Shown here: in pieces, positions 15,159 to 24,037 of the stretch
Numbering within the stretch: the first letter of the stretch is position 1
Layout: every line of letters starts with the position of its first letter
Origin: JBAXTE01 sp964653595
Lineage (GTDB): Bacteria; Bacteroidota; Bacteroidia; Bacteroidales; WCHB1-69
Direction of reading: 5' to 3'
Assembly: GCA_964653595.1 (NCBI GenBank)
Contig: CAZZHH010000024.1
Location: 1 to 47,758 of the forward strand
DNA: 47,758 nt
Program-made: the position numbers and the translations under genes
The notes under the pieces: model-generated
The model's input: only the letters and a program-made list of their open reading frames with translations
What the model was told of the DNA's origin: nothing
Databases searched by the model: none

Positions 15159-16178
15159 TTACTTACTAAAATCATCCTTGTTCAAGTCAGAGAACAATTT
15201 TTTCCCTTTAACATAGTATTGAGTAACTAAGTTTTTGTTTAATATTTGGGATACATGTCGATGTGGGATGTTGTTCCTCTTTTTTAAGTTTCGTCTTAAA
15301 TATCTATAGAAATGGATGTGCGCTTTAAATACCGCAAAGGTGTCGGCAATACCACTATCGAAAAGAAATCGTACAGCTGCAACACCATCTAATATCAATC
15401 TTACAGAAAATACTGGAATTAACTTGTTGGAAGGTAGGTTTTTGTATAATAAGAAGATATTGTTTCGAAAGTTTAAATAGGTTTTTCTAGAAGATTTTTT
15501 TGGTAAAGTTCCTCCACCAATATGAAAAACCGTTGCTTCGGAGCAATACATCACTTTATAACCTAAGTTTTTCATGCGCCAGCAAAAGTCGATCTCTTCC
15601 ATGTGGGCAAAAAAATCTTCATCCAAACCACCATGTTTGTGATAAAGATCGGCACGGACAAACATGCAAGCACCGGTGGCCCAAAAAATTTCACAATTGT
15701 CGTTATACTGCCCATTATCCACTTCCAAATTCATAAACATGCGCCCTCTACAAAATGGATACCCAAATTTGTCAATAAATCCACCTGCAGCACCTGCATA
15801 TTCAAATTTTTCTGGTTCGTGCCAAGAGCGTATTTTGGGTTGACAAACTGCAATGGAAGGATCACTATCCATGAGTTGAATGATTGGGTCAATCCAATTT
15901 GGGGTAACTTCAATGTCTGAATTCAGTAGACAAAAGTATTTCGCGTCTATTTGTTTTAATGCATCGTTATATCCTTTTGAAAATCCACCATTAGTTGGGT
16001 TAACGATCACTCGAATAGTAGGATACTTTTGTGCTAAAAATGAAATTGAATCATCCGTAGAAGCATTGTCTGCAACAATTACTTCGGCATCAGCCGAACA
16101 GTGTTCCACAACCGTTGGGAGAAATTGCTCCAAGAAACGTTTTCCGTTCCAATTAAGAATAACAATAGCTACTTTCAT
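15159..16178 (-). CDS. Family 2 glycosyltransferase
   Basis: A 339-residue GT-A enzyme. The start MKVAIVILNWNGKRFLEQFLP is followed by the sugar-nucleotide site VIVADNASTDDS, the metal-binding segment CLLNSDIEVTP (DxD-like) and a C-terminal acceptor part with HMEEIDFCWRMKNLGYK, the ED(D/E)-WR-type motif of rhamnosyl- or N-acetylglucosaminyl-transferase relatives. It likely adds a sugar to a surface polysaccharide or lipid carrier; donor and acceptor are unknown. The frame is open to 16265, but a complete promoter lies at 16195-16226, so ATG 16178 is the start. No other glycan gene is beside it. Confidence 0.9.
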   Translation of the reverse strand: MKVAIVILNWNGKRFLEQFLPTVVEHCSADAEVIVADNASTDDSISFLAQKYPTIRVIVNPTNGGFSKGYNDALKQIDAKYFCLLNSDIEVTPNWIDPIIQLMDSDPSIAVCQPKIRSWHEPEKFEYAGAAGGFIDKFGYPFCRGRMFMNLEVDNGQYNDNCEIFWATGACMFVRADLYHKHGGLDEDFFAHMEEIDFCWRMKNLGYKVMYCSEATVFHIGGGTLPKKSSRKTYLNFRNNIFLLYKNLPSNKLIPVFSVRLILDGVAAVRFLFDSGIADTFAVFKAHIHFYRYLRRNLKKRNNIPHRHVSQILNKNLVTQYYVKGKKLFSDLNKDDFSK

Positions 16179-16194
16179 ACTTTTATACTCGCCA

Positions 16195-16226
16195 CAAAGA
16201 TACATAATTGTTCCATTTGTCCCAAA
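16195..16226 (-). promoter_or_regulatory. Promoter of the glycosyltransferase gene
   Basis: On the minus strand TTTG (16226-16223), a 20-nt spacer and TATCTTTG (16202-16195) match the consensus. The start codon is 16 nt further, so the leader is short. Confidence 0.8.
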
Positions 16227-16339
16227 TGTTTTGACTGAATATCCAAGATTCATTTTTTTTATCATTAATTAAGGTTAAAATGATAAGATTGTAAGAGATT
16301 TTTTGTAATATTGTTTCAAATTATAAAAATTGACAACCT

Positions 16340-17794
16340 ATGAGCAACGAAATTTTAAATCTTAAGCCTACTAGAGTATGGCATTACTTTATGGAAATCT
16401 GCAAAATTCCTCATCCAAGTAAAAAAGAGGAGAAAATAATAGAATATCTTATTCAAATTGGGAAATCACTTAACTTGGAAACGGAAAGAGACACGATTGG
16501 GAACGTACTTATTCGTAAACCCGCTTCTGCAGGAAAAGAAAATGTAACCCCAGTGATTTTTCAGAGTCATATGGATATGGTGTGTGAAAAAAATAGTGAT
16601 TCAAAACATGATTTTATTACCGATCCAATCCAGCCAATCGTCGATAATGGATGGGTTACTGCAAAAGATACTACCTTAGGTGCCGATGATGGAATTGGAG
16701 TAGCCATCATGTTGGCAATTTTAGAAGATAAAACACTCGTTCATGGTCCTATTGAATGTCTTTTTACCGTCGATGAAGAGACAGGATTGACTGGAGCTTT
16801 TGAGCTGAAAGAAAATTGGTTAAAAGGGAAAATGCTTTTAAACCTTGACTCTGAAGATGAAGGTCAATTTTTTATTGGATGCGCCGGAGGCATTGATACC
16901 GTTGCTAAAATTGATTATGAACCAATTGAAACTCCTGAAGGGCACGTGGGCTATAAAGTATGGATAAAAGGATTTCAAGGTGGTCATTCAGGCGATGATA
17001 TTAACAAAGGCAGAGGCAATGCCACTCGCGTATTATCTAGATTGCTATTCGAGTTGACAAATCGTTTTGATATTTGTATACATTCTATTGATGCTGGTAA
17101 CCTTAGAAATGCGATATCACGTGAAGGATGGGCATCTATCACAATTCCTGAAGAATTCGAAAAAGAAGCAATCGCTTATGTGGCAAAATTTGATAAGACT
17201 GTAAAACTTGAATACAAAACTACTGATGGTGGGGTTGAAGCTGGTATAAAGAAACAAGAACTGCCAGAAACGGTAATCGATGAATTGACACATTTTGACT
17301 TGATTTGGTCGCTAATGGCTTGTCCCCATGGTGTCTTAGATATGTCGCAAGATATTAAGGATTTTGTGGAAACATCTACCAATTTAGCATCTATCAAGAT
17401 GGATTCCAAAGAGATTGTTATTACGACTAGTCAACGCTCTTCTGTAGAAAGTAAAAAAACTTGGGCCGCTCAACATGTTGCTTCTGTGTTTGAAATTATC
17501 GGAGCCGACGTAGAACAAGGAGATGGTTATCCTGGTTGGACTCCAAACCCAAATTCAGAAGTGCTAAAAGTTCTTTCTTGTGCATACAAAAATGTGTTTA
17601 AAAAAGATCCTCAAGTTTTAGCAATTCATGCAGGACTCGAGTGTGGGTTGATTAGTGAAAAGTATCCCAATATGGATATGATCTCTTATGGTCCTACTTT
17701 AAGAGGTGTTCACGCTCCTGGCGAAAAGATAGAAATCGATACTGTTCAAATGTGCTGGGATTTAACCATTGAATTTTTAAGAATATTGAAATAA
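16340..17794 (+). CDS. pepD: Aminoacyl-histidine dipeptidase (cytosolic M20 peptidase)
   Basis: A 484-residue dizinc peptidase that cleaves Xaa-His and other dipeptides in the cytoplasm. Zinc and catalytic residues are visible: His77 and Asp79 in QSHMDMV, bridging Asp116 in GADDGIG, catalytic Glu146 and zinc ligand Glu147 in VDEETGL, Asp170-region in LNLDSEDEG, and a late His in GVHAPGEK. Between them is the lid/dimer domain with GFQGGHSGDDI. The start LNLKPTRVWHYFMEICKIPHPSK is typical of PepD. It is a single-gene unit with a strong hairpin after it. Confidence 0.95.
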   Translation: MSNEILNLKPTRVWHYFMEICKIPHPSKKEEKIIEYLIQIGKSLNLETERDTIGNVLIRKPASAGKENVTPVIFQSHMDMVCEKNSDSKHDFITDPIQPIVDNGWVTAKDTTLGADDGIGVAIMLAILEDKTLVHGPIECLFTVDEETGLTGAFELKENWLKGKMLLNLDSEDEGQFFIGCAGGIDTVAKIDYEPIETPEGHVGYKVWIKGFQGGHSGDDINKGRGNATRVLSRLLFELTNRFDICIHSIDAGNLRNAISREGWASITIPEEFEKEAIAYVAKFDKTVKLEYKTTDGGVEAGIKKQELPETVIDELTHFDLIWSLMACPHGVLDMSQDIKDFVETSTNLASIKMDSKEIVITTSQRSSVESKKTWAAQHVASVFEIIGADVEQGDGYPGWTPNPNSEVLKVLSCAYKNVFKKDPQVLAIHAGLECGLISEKYPNMDMISYGPTLRGVHAPGEKIEIDTVQMCWDLTIEFLRILK

Positions 17795-17857
17795 TCTATT
17801 TTTTATAATTTTTATGCTTTTCTGCTTCTAGTAAGAACATTATGAAAATTATCGATT

Positions 17858-17897
17858 TATGCTCTATAAAAAATCATTTTTTATAGAGCATATTTTA
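17858..17897 (+). terminator. Hairpin after pepD (probable terminator)
   Basis: A perfect 16-bp inverted repeat (17858-17873 and 17877-17892, core ATGCTCTATA/TATAGAGCAT) with a minimal loop, followed by a T-rich stretch. Confidence 0.7.
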
Positions 17898-18073
17898 TTA
17901 TGTAAATGTTTTTTTGAATCTTTTTTTGTTTTTTTTTGATATAAGTTTTTGTAAGTCAGTATGTAGCGATTTTATCAACAACCTATAATAATAAGTTTTT
18001 AAAATATTAACGTACAACTCAAATAAAAAAAAAGTATTTTCGCACTATTAATTGTTTAACAGATATTTATAAC

Positions 18074-19903
18074 ATGCATTTTGGAAAAGTAATTTTTTTC
18101 TTCATCACTCTTTTTATCATCGTAAACATGCAATCTGCTCATGCTCAAAAGAAAGGGGAAGTCATTCGAAAAGGGGATCCAGAAAAGGCTATGATGCTGG
18201 TGAAAAGTGGTAATTTCAACTCTGCTATCAAAGAATTGGAGATTTTAGTTGCCGAAGAGCCTGAAAATTTAACCTACCGTGTCTTTTTAGGATTTGCATA
18301 TTTAAACACAACCGTAAATAAAGTAAAAGCGATACCTCATTTTGAGATGGTGGCAAAGGATACTAAATCCGATCCCTATTGTCATTACGATTTAGGGAAA
18401 GCTTATCTTCTGGCGTATCGCTTTGATGATGCAATCAAGAGCTTAGAAAAGTTTAGAAGCATTACCCACGATAAAGAAAACAATCTGTCTGTATCAGCCA
18501 AACGAATGATTGAAATGTGCAATCAAGCAAAAGAGATTTTTAAGAATAGAGTAAATGTACGACTTGATAATTTAGGACCTGAAGTAAACAGTAGCTCTCC
18601 GGATTATTCTCCCTTTATTGATGAAAACGAAACTACCCTCTTTTTTACTTCCCGAAGAGCTGGAAATACCGGAAATATGGATGATGTGGATGGTTTGAGA
18701 ACTGCGGATGTGTTTATCTCAAATTTGGAAAGTGATAAATGGACAAAAGCAAAAAGAGTCTCCTCTGCAATCAATACCTATTTAATTGAAGAAAGCGTTG
18801 GTATGTCGGCCGATGGAAGCGAATTATTTATTTATATCTTCAGCGAAAAAGGGATGGATGATGTTTTTAGAGCAACCAAAAGAGGTAGAAACTATCAGAA
18901 GGCAGAATATTTAACCATAAATACCCCATATGTAGAGACAGCTGCATCCATTACTCCAGATAAGAATGCCATTTTTTTTGCGTCTAAAAGACCTGGTGGT
19001 AAGGGCAAAAGCGATTTGTGGATGGCTTTTAAATTGCCTACAGGTGCTTGGAGTGAAGCTGTAAATTTGGGAGATTCAATAAATACAGAATTTGATGAAG
19101 ATTTTCCACAAATTGCTCCCGATGGAAAAACTCTCTACTTCTCATCCACCGGCCATTATGGGATGGGTGGTTATGACCTTTTCAAAACAACCTGGGATAA
19201 CAAAACGAATAAATTTTCTAAACCTGTAAATATTGGTTATCCCATTAATACTCCCGATGACAATAAAACGATCTCCTTTTCCAAATCAGGAAGATATGCT
19301 TATATGCACGATGCCCGTGAAGGTGGATTTGGTGATTTGGATGTGTATAAAGTTACATTTTTAGATTTTCCAGCTCCGTATGCTACTTATATTGGTCATG
19401 TTTTTAACAAAGATAGTGTGGAAATGGAAGAACAAAGACTTAAAAATATTGCCATAGCTCAATCCAATTTCAATAAAATTGAAAAAGAAATAGAGGCTTT
19501 GATTTTAAAGAATACATCTCTTCAAAAATCCATTGCCGATCTTGAAATGGATACTACAACACAGGGGGTGGCCAAGAAAAATCAATTTTCAAAAACACTC
19601 GCTAAATCAGAAGAGGTTTTAACTATGCTTAAAAATTCAAAATTACCCGAAGCTCACCAAGCTGTAGTTGAAGCAAGTAAACCATTGAATATTAAAATTC
19701 TATTACTTAATCAAAACACTCATAAAGTAATGTATCAATTTACACCAAGTAAATTATCCGGTGAATTTGCGATTATTGCTCCTCCAGGTAGTTATAATAT
19801 GATCATCAAAAGTGATGTCTTTCCAGCTATTAACCGTATCTTTGTAATCCCTGATAGAGAGCCACTCAAAGATCCATACGTGTACAATGTTTTTATCAAA
19901 TAA
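18074..19903 (+). CDS. TPR and PD40 beta-propeller protein, exported (PorE-like without OmpA domain)
   Basis: A 609-residue protein with a signal peptide (hydrophobic residues 4-20, cut near AHAQ). TPR repeats cover about residues 35-150 (SGNFNSAIKELEILVAEEPE, then the YDLGKAYLLAYRFDDAIKSL unit). PD40/WD40-like propeller blades follow at about 180-440, with repeated SPFIDENETTLFFTSRR, ASITPDKNAIFFASKR and PQIAPDGKTLYFSST units. A coiled-coil stretch is at about 455-540 (EEQRLKNIAIAQSNFNKIEK) and then a short beta-rich end. The TPR-PD40 order is that of Bacteroidota envelope proteins such as the T9SS component PorE, but no peptidoglycan-binding OmpA domain is present, so the role is open. It is probably periplasmic. 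Confidence 0.8.
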   Translation: MHFGKVIFFFITLFIIVNMQSAHAQKKGEVIRKGDPEKAMMLVKSGNFNSAIKELEILVAEEPENLTYRVFLGFAYLNTTVNKVKAIPHFEMVAKDTKSDPYCHYDLGKAYLLAYRFDDAIKSLEKFRSITHDKENNLSVSAKRMIEMCNQAKEIFKNRVNVRLDNLGPEVNSSSPDYSPFIDENETTLFFTSRRAGNTGNMDDVDGLRTADVFISNLESDKWTKAKRVSSAINTYLIEESVGMSADGSELFIYIFSEKGMDDVFRATKRGRNYQKAEYLTINTPYVETAASITPDKNAIFFASKRPGGKGKSDLWMAFKLPTGAWSEAVNLGDSINTEFDEDFPQIAPDGKTLYFSSTGHYGMGGYDLFKTTWDNKTNKFSKPVNIGYPINTPDDNKTISFSKSGRYAYMHDAREGGFGDLDVYKVTFLDFPAPYATYIGHVFNKDSVEMEEQRLKNIAIAQSNFNKIEKEIEALILKNTSLQKSIADLEMDTTTQGVAKKNQFSKTLAKSEEVLTMLKNSKLPEAHQAVVEASKPLNIKILLLNQNTHKVMYQFTPSKLSGEFAIIAPPGSYNMIIKSDVFPAINRIFVIPDREPLKDPYVYNVFIK

Positions 19904-19974
19904 AAGATTCTAAAATGCTCTTTTAAAATGGTAATCACAACTTTATTTTAAGACAACAATAGATATAATAGACG

Positions 19975-20934
19975 ATGAACGAGATTTGGAATATTATTAA
20001 TCAGAAATCAAATTCGAGAACTCCTTTTTTCTTTATGATTGATTTCGAGTGTTCGAGAGCAGTTGTAGAAGATTTACCATTAGACCCCTCTGAGGTAATG
20101 ATTGATTTTCCAAATTATCGAAATGTATCATATCCCCAAAAAACCTTGCCTTTTAGTTTTAATAAACAGCCCATTTCAATTATAGAGTATAAAAAACAGT
20201 TTGAAAAAGTGAAATTTCACTTACAACGTGGCGATACTTTTTTGTTAAATCTTACTAATTCCACTCCAATCACTACATCGTTGGGATTAAAAATGCTTTT
20301 TGCAGCTGCAAATGCAAAGTATAGATTGTTTGTTCCTGGAATGTTTACTGTATTTTCACCGGAGACATTTATTAAAATTTCGAATAACATAATATCTTCT
20401 TATCCCATGAAGGGAACCATCGATGCAGATTTGCCAGATGCTGAAAACCAATTAATCAATAATCAGAAAGAGATTGACGAACATAATACCATTGTTGATT
20501 TGATTCGAAACGACCTAAATAGCGTTTCTGCGAATGTTAGAGTAACAAAGTATCGATATGTCGATAAAATTACCACTAATAATAAAGCATTACTCCAAGT
20601 TAGTTCAGAAATTCAAGGTGATTTGCCTGAAAATTGGCAATCTCAATTGGGGACAATCTTAAGTAAATTGTTGCCAGCAGGGTCGATATCTGGCGCCCCT
20701 AAACCAAAAACTCTGGAAATTATTAATTCAGTTGAATCTAATTCACGAGGGTATTATACTGGTGTTATGGGCGTTTTTGATGGAGATTCGCTCGATTCTG
20801 CCGTCATGATTCGCTTTATTGAACAAACTGAGAATGGTTTGATGTATAGGAGTGGAGGTGGTATTACCATTAATAGCATGATGGAAGATGAGTATCAGGA
20901 GTTAATTGATAAAGTATATGTTCCAACTGTTTGA
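19975..20934 (+). CDS. pabB: Chorismate-binding enzyme, aminodeoxychorismate synthase component I
   Basis: A 319-residue protein of the anthranilate synthase I/PabB/isochorismate synthase superfamily. The chorismate-binding core is visible: YPMKGTIDADLPDAENQL, HNTIVDLIRNDLNSVS, LLPAGSISGAPKPKT and YYTGVMGVFDGDSLDSAVMIR. The N-terminal about 130 residues of full-length PabB are missing, as in the short Bacteroidota form. Together with the overlapping class IV aminotransferase gene it should make 4-aminobenzoate for folate. A related synthase (anthranilate) is the alternative, but the partner argues for PABA. Overlaps the next gene by 17 nt. Confidence 0.88.
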   Translation: MNEIWNIINQKSNSRTPFFFMIDFECSRAVVEDLPLDPSEVMIDFPNYRNVSYPQKTLPFSFNKQPISIIEYKKQFEKVKFHLQRGDTFLLNLTNSTPITTSLGLKMLFAAANAKYRLFVPGMFTVFSPETFIKISNNIISSYPMKGTIDADLPDAENQLINNQKEIDEHNTIVDLIRNDLNSVSANVRVTKYRYVDKITTNNKALLQVSSEIQGDLPENWQSQLGTILSKLLPAGSISGAPKPKTLEIINSVESNSRGYYTGVMGVFDGDSLDSAVMIRFIEQTENGLMYRSGGGITINSMMEDEYQELIDKVYVPTV

Positions 20935-21517
20935 AACCATTTCTGTAGTTGATTACAACCCCGAAAATTTGTGTGATCATCAGAGTCGAATGGATGAATC
21001 TTTTATTAAATTTTATGGGTGCGAAAACCCATTTAATCTATCCGAAAAATTTCAAGAGATAGATGTTCCTTCTGCACAAAGGTATAAGTGGAGGTTGGAA
21101 TATGAATTACTGTCTTATAAATCTACCATTGAACCCTATATTGCTAAGGATGTTTTAAAATTGGGATTTGTTGAAATACCCGAGTCTTTTGATTATTCAT
21201 TAAAATTCAAAAATCGAGAACTGTTTATCCGTATTCAAAAGTTGAACCCGCAATTTGATGAAATTATCCTTTTAAAAAACGGCTTTTTTACCGATTCTTT
21301 AATTGCTAATATTGTGGTAAAGTTCTCCCATGATCCTCATTTTTATACTCCATCAAATCCTCTTTTGAATGGTACACATCGACAAAGACTTATTAAAAAT
21401 GGAATTTTGTACGAAAAAAATATCCACAAAGAAGAATTTACCAACATTGAAAAGCTATTTTTTATAAATGCAATGCTCCCATTTGAGCAATCGAAAAGTT
21501 GGGAGCCGAAATTTTGA
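20918..21517 (+). CDS. pabC: Class IV aminotransferase, 4-amino-4-deoxychorismate lyase-like
   Basis: A 199-residue PLP enzyme family member. It starts MFQLFETISVVDYNPENLCDHQSRM, the usual entry with conserved E(S/T)I and H..R. It continues with a lysine-bearing segment and the PLP phosphate/carboxylate segment NIVVKFSHDPHFYTPSNPLLNGTHRQRLI (first part SLIANIV and GTHRQRL typical). It is shorter than the 270 residues of E. coli PabC, as is common in fused or paired Bacteroidota PabBC. It should convert aminodeoxychorismate to PABA and pyruvate. ATG 20918 overlaps pabB by 17 nt; the TTG at 20906 is less likely. Confidence 0.82.
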   Translation: MFQLFETISVVDYNPENLCDHQSRMDESFIKFYGCENPFNLSEKFQEIDVPSAQRYKWRLEYELLSYKSTIEPYIAKDVLKLGFVEIPESFDYSLKFKNRELFIRIQKLNPQFDEIILLKNGFFTDSLIANIVVKFSHDPHFYTPSNPLLNGTHRQRLIKNGILYEKNIHKEEFTNIEKLFFINAMLPFEQSKSWEPKF

Positions 21518-21631
21518 CTGTTTTAATTACCTTAAAAGCCCTATTTGAGTGCATTTTTTGGCATTTTTTTGATTAGTTATCAACAATTTCTTGTTTTTTT
21601 CAACAAAATCACTGTTTTTTGTTAAAAAAAC

Positions 21632-21661
21632 TTGACTTATAGCTTAAAAAGGTTATTTTTG
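21632..21661 (+). promoter_or_regulatory. Promoter of the HU gene
   Basis: TTG (21632-21634), 19 nt, TATTTTTG (21654-21661) match the consensus; the start codon is 45 nt further. Confidence 0.8.
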
Positions 21662-21706
21662 TAGCGTTATAAAGGAAATTAAAATAATTAACAAAAAAAA
21701 ATTACA

Positions 21707-21979
21707 ATGAACAAAGCTGAATTAATCGATGCAATGGCTGAAAAAGCTGGTTTGACAAAAAAACAAACAAAAGAAGCTCTAGAAGGATTTATCTGTTCAG
21801 TATCTGAATCATTAAAAAAAGGCGAACGTGTTGCTTTAGTTGGATTCGGATCATTCGCAGTATCAACCCGCGCAGAACGCAAAGGTCGTAACCCAAGAAC
21901 AAAAGGCGAAATGATAATTCCTGCAAAAAAAGTTGTTAAATTCAAACCAGGTAACGAACTTCAAGGTAACGTTAAATAG
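21707..21979 (+). CDS. DNA-binding protein HU family
   Basis: A 90-residue nucleoid protein. The start MNKAELIDAMAEKAGLTKKQ, the dimer core LVGFGSFAVSTRAERKGRNP and the DNA-contacting arm region RNPRTKGEMIIPAKKVVKFKPG (first 20 shown) are diagnostic for HU/IHF. The RNP motif at the arm tip is intact. It bends DNA without sequence specificity and compacts the chromosome. It is monocistronic, with a consensus promoter 45 nt upstream and a terminator 30 nt downstream, fitting high expression. Confidence 0.97.
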   Translation: MNKAELIDAMAEKAGLTKKQTKEALEGFICSVSESLKKGERVALVGFGSFAVSTRAERKGRNPRTKGEMIIPAKKVVKFKPGNELQGNVK

Positions 21980-22006
21980 TCATTAGTTTGATTAAAACGA
22001 AAAAGA

Positions 22007-22037
22007 AAAACTCCTCAAATTTTGAGGGGTTTTTTTT
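22007..22037 (+). terminator. Intrinsic terminator after HU
   Basis: AAACTCCTCAA pairs with TTGAGGGGTTT (one T-G pair) and is followed by an eight-T run. The T-run runs into the -7 box of the next gene. Confidence 0.88.
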
Positions 22038-22044
22038 ATCTTTG
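22037..22044 (+). promoter_or_regulatory. -7 promoter element of the TrmH-family gene, abutting the HU terminator
   Basis: TATCTTTG (TAnnTTTG) starts on the last T of the terminator tract and lies 56 nt before ATG 22101. The -33 element, if any, would lie in the terminator hairpin. Confidence 0.55.
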
Positions 22045-22100
22045 CAACTTCATTGAATTTGAAAAACAGTTAATCTAAACCGATCGAAAATAACTAAAGG

Positions 22101-22769
22101 ATGGAAAAAGAAAAATTGATTTCCTATTTAAAAGAGTTTATGACTCCAGAAAGGGTTTCAAAAATGGATTACGTACTACAGAATCGGACAAAACATGTAT
22201 CTATACTGCTCGAAAATATTTATCAGTCGCAAAATGCAAGTGCCGTTTTAAGAACAGCAGATTGTTTCGGAATTCAGGATGTGCATGTAGTAGAAAATGA
22301 ATATGAATTTGATGTCCATCCCGATATTGCACTCGGTTCTTCAAAATGGTTGTCTATCTATCGTTATAATCAGCAAGCAAATAATACAGTTGATGCTATT
22401 ACTCAGTTGAAACAAAAAGGGTATCGAATTCTAGCCACTATGCCTCACGAAAATGATTGTATGGTTGATCAAGTTGACTTATCTCAACCCACCTTATTTA
22501 TGTTTGGGACTGAATTGACGGGACTCTCTCAAGAAGCGATCGACCATGCAGATGGGTTCGTGAAAATTCCAATGTATGGTTTTACCGAAAGTTTTAATAT
22601 TAGTGTCTCCGTTGCATTGGTACTCCAAAGCATAATTACTAAAATAAGGAATTCGGATATTCATTGGCAATTAACCAATATCGAAAAAAACGAAATTCTA
22701 ATAGAATGGTACAAACAATCCATTAGAGAATCCGAAAAAATTATTGAACGCTTCAAAAATCAACGTTAA
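22101..22769 (+). CDS. TrmH/SpoU-family tRNA (guanosine-2'-O)-methyltransferase
   Basis: A 222-residue SPOUT RNA methyltransferase. Motif 1 is NIYQSQNASAVLRTADCFG (the N..N..A..RT pattern, with the catalytic Arg in LRTAD), motif 2 is LFMFGTELTGLSQEA and motif 3 is VKIPMYGFTESFNISVSVAL; the last two form the knotted SAM site. The short N- and C-terminal helices fit TrmH, which methylates G18 in the tRNA D loop. Other SpoU members (rRNA enzymes) usually have an extra N-terminal substrate domain, absent here. S-adenosylmethionine is the donor. Confidence 0.9.
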   Translation: MEKEKLISYLKEFMTPERVSKMDYVLQNRTKHVSILLENIYQSQNASAVLRTADCFGIQDVHVVENEYEFDVHPDIALGSSKWLSIYRYNQQANNTVDAITQLKQKGYRILATMPHENDCMVDQVDLSQPTLFMFGTELTGLSQEAIDHADGFVKIPMYGFTESFNISVSVALVLQSIITKIRNSDIHWQLTNIEKNEILIEWYKQSIRESEKIIERFKNQR

Positions 22770-22974
22770 AAAGATTATTTGCGTAAGCTTTTTTTTATCT
22801 AAAAAAAAATAATTTTCAATAATAATACAACTTTTTTTTCGTTTAGGGTTGTTGTTACAAAAGGAGTGCTTTTTATGTTTATTTAATTTTGTAAAGAGCC
22901 ACTATGGCTAAATTATTAATGGATTGATTAACTAATTTTAACAATTTCTAACGAATAGTAAAAAAATAACAATT

Positions 22975-22982
22975 TATATTTG
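22975..22982 (+). promoter_or_regulatory. -7 promoter element of the MoxR/Bat operon
   Basis: TATATTTG fits TAnnTTTG and lies 15 nt before ATG 22998. No matching TTTG at the -33 distance was found. It is the only plausible promoter seen ahead of the eight-gene operon. Confidence 0.5.
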
Positions 22983-22997
22983 CAAAAAAAATGAGAA

Positions 22998-23993
22998 ATG
23001 GAAACATATACAGACATTAGAGAACTTAACGAAAAAATTCAACACGAAAGCGCGTTTGTTGATTTAATCTCCATGGAGATGAATAAATCGATTATTGGCC
23101 AAAAAATGATGGTTGAAAGACTTTTAATTGGATTGCTTGCGAATGGTCATATTTTATTAGAAGGAGTTCCTGGTTTAGCAAAAACACTTGCTATAAAATC
23201 TCTGGCATCCTCAATTAAGGCAGATTTTAGTCGTATTCAATTTACTCCCGACTTATTACCTGCTGATTTAATTGGTACCATGATTTATAGTCAAAAAAAC
23301 GAAGAATTTAACGTTCGAAAAGGTCCAATTTTTTCAAATTTTATCCTTGCAGATGAGATTAATAGAGCACCTGCAAAAGTTCAAAGTGCATTATTAGAAG
23401 CTATGCAAGAGCGTCAAGTTACCATTGGGGATAAGTCATACCCCTTACAAGAACCATTTTTGGTATTGGCTACTCAAAATCCAATTGAGCAAGAGGGCAC
23501 TTATCCATTGCCCGAAGCACAAATTGACAGATTTATGCTGAAGGTTGTGATTGGATATCCTTCCAAAGAGGAAGAGAAAATTATTCTTCGTCAAAATTCA
23601 GGGGATACCAAAGCTCAAATAAATCCGATAGTTTCAACACAAGATATTATCAATGCTCGAAAAGTAGTTAGAGATGTATATGTAGATGAAAAAATTGAAA
23701 ACTACATAACCGATATTGTTTTTGCAACCCGTTATCCAGATCAGTATCATTTGCAAAAATTTAAAGGGATGATCAGTTTCGGTGCTTCGCCTCGTGCTAG
23801 TATTAACATGGCATTGGCCGCTAAAGCATATGCTTTTATTAAACGTAGAGGATATGTAATACCAGAAGATGTAAGAGCTGTTTGTCCCGACGTTATGCGT
23901 CATAGAGTTGGTTTAACCTATGAAGCGGAAGCTGAAAATATCAACACTTCGGATATCATCAATGAAATTTTGAACAAAGTAGAGGTTCCTTAA
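22998..23993 (+). CDS. moxR: MoxR-type AAA+ ATPase
   Basis: A 331-residue cytoplasmic AAA+ chaperone of the MoxR/RavA clade. Walker A is GVPGLAKT (56-63), Walker B ends ILADE (Asp119-Glu120) followed by INRAPAKVQSALLEAMQER, and sensor 1 is in ATQNPIEQEGTYPLPEAQ. The C-terminal lid has SFGASPRAS. MoxR proteins act with DUF58 and von Willebrand factor A proteins, remodelling or activating them through the metal site. It is the first gene of the Bat operon, with the DUF58 gene 44 nt downstream. Confidence 0.95.
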   Translation: METYTDIRELNEKIQHESAFVDLISMEMNKSIIGQKMMVERLLIGLLANGHILLEGVPGLAKTLAIKSLASSIKADFSRIQFTPDLLPADLIGTMIYSQKNEEFNVRKGPIFSNFILADEINRAPAKVQSALLEAMQERQVTIGDKSYPLQEPFLVLATQNPIEQEGTYPLPEAQIDRFMLKVVIGYPSKEEEKIILRQNSGDTKAQINPIVSTQDIINARKVVRDVYVDEKIENYITDIVFATRYPDQYHLQKFKGMISFGASPRASINMALAAKAYAFIKRRGYVIPEDVRAVCPDVMRHRVGLTYEAEAENINTSDIINEILNKVEVP

Positions 23994-24037
23994 ACGATGA
24001 CTAACGATGGTAGATGGGTTCACATTAAATTGTTTTT

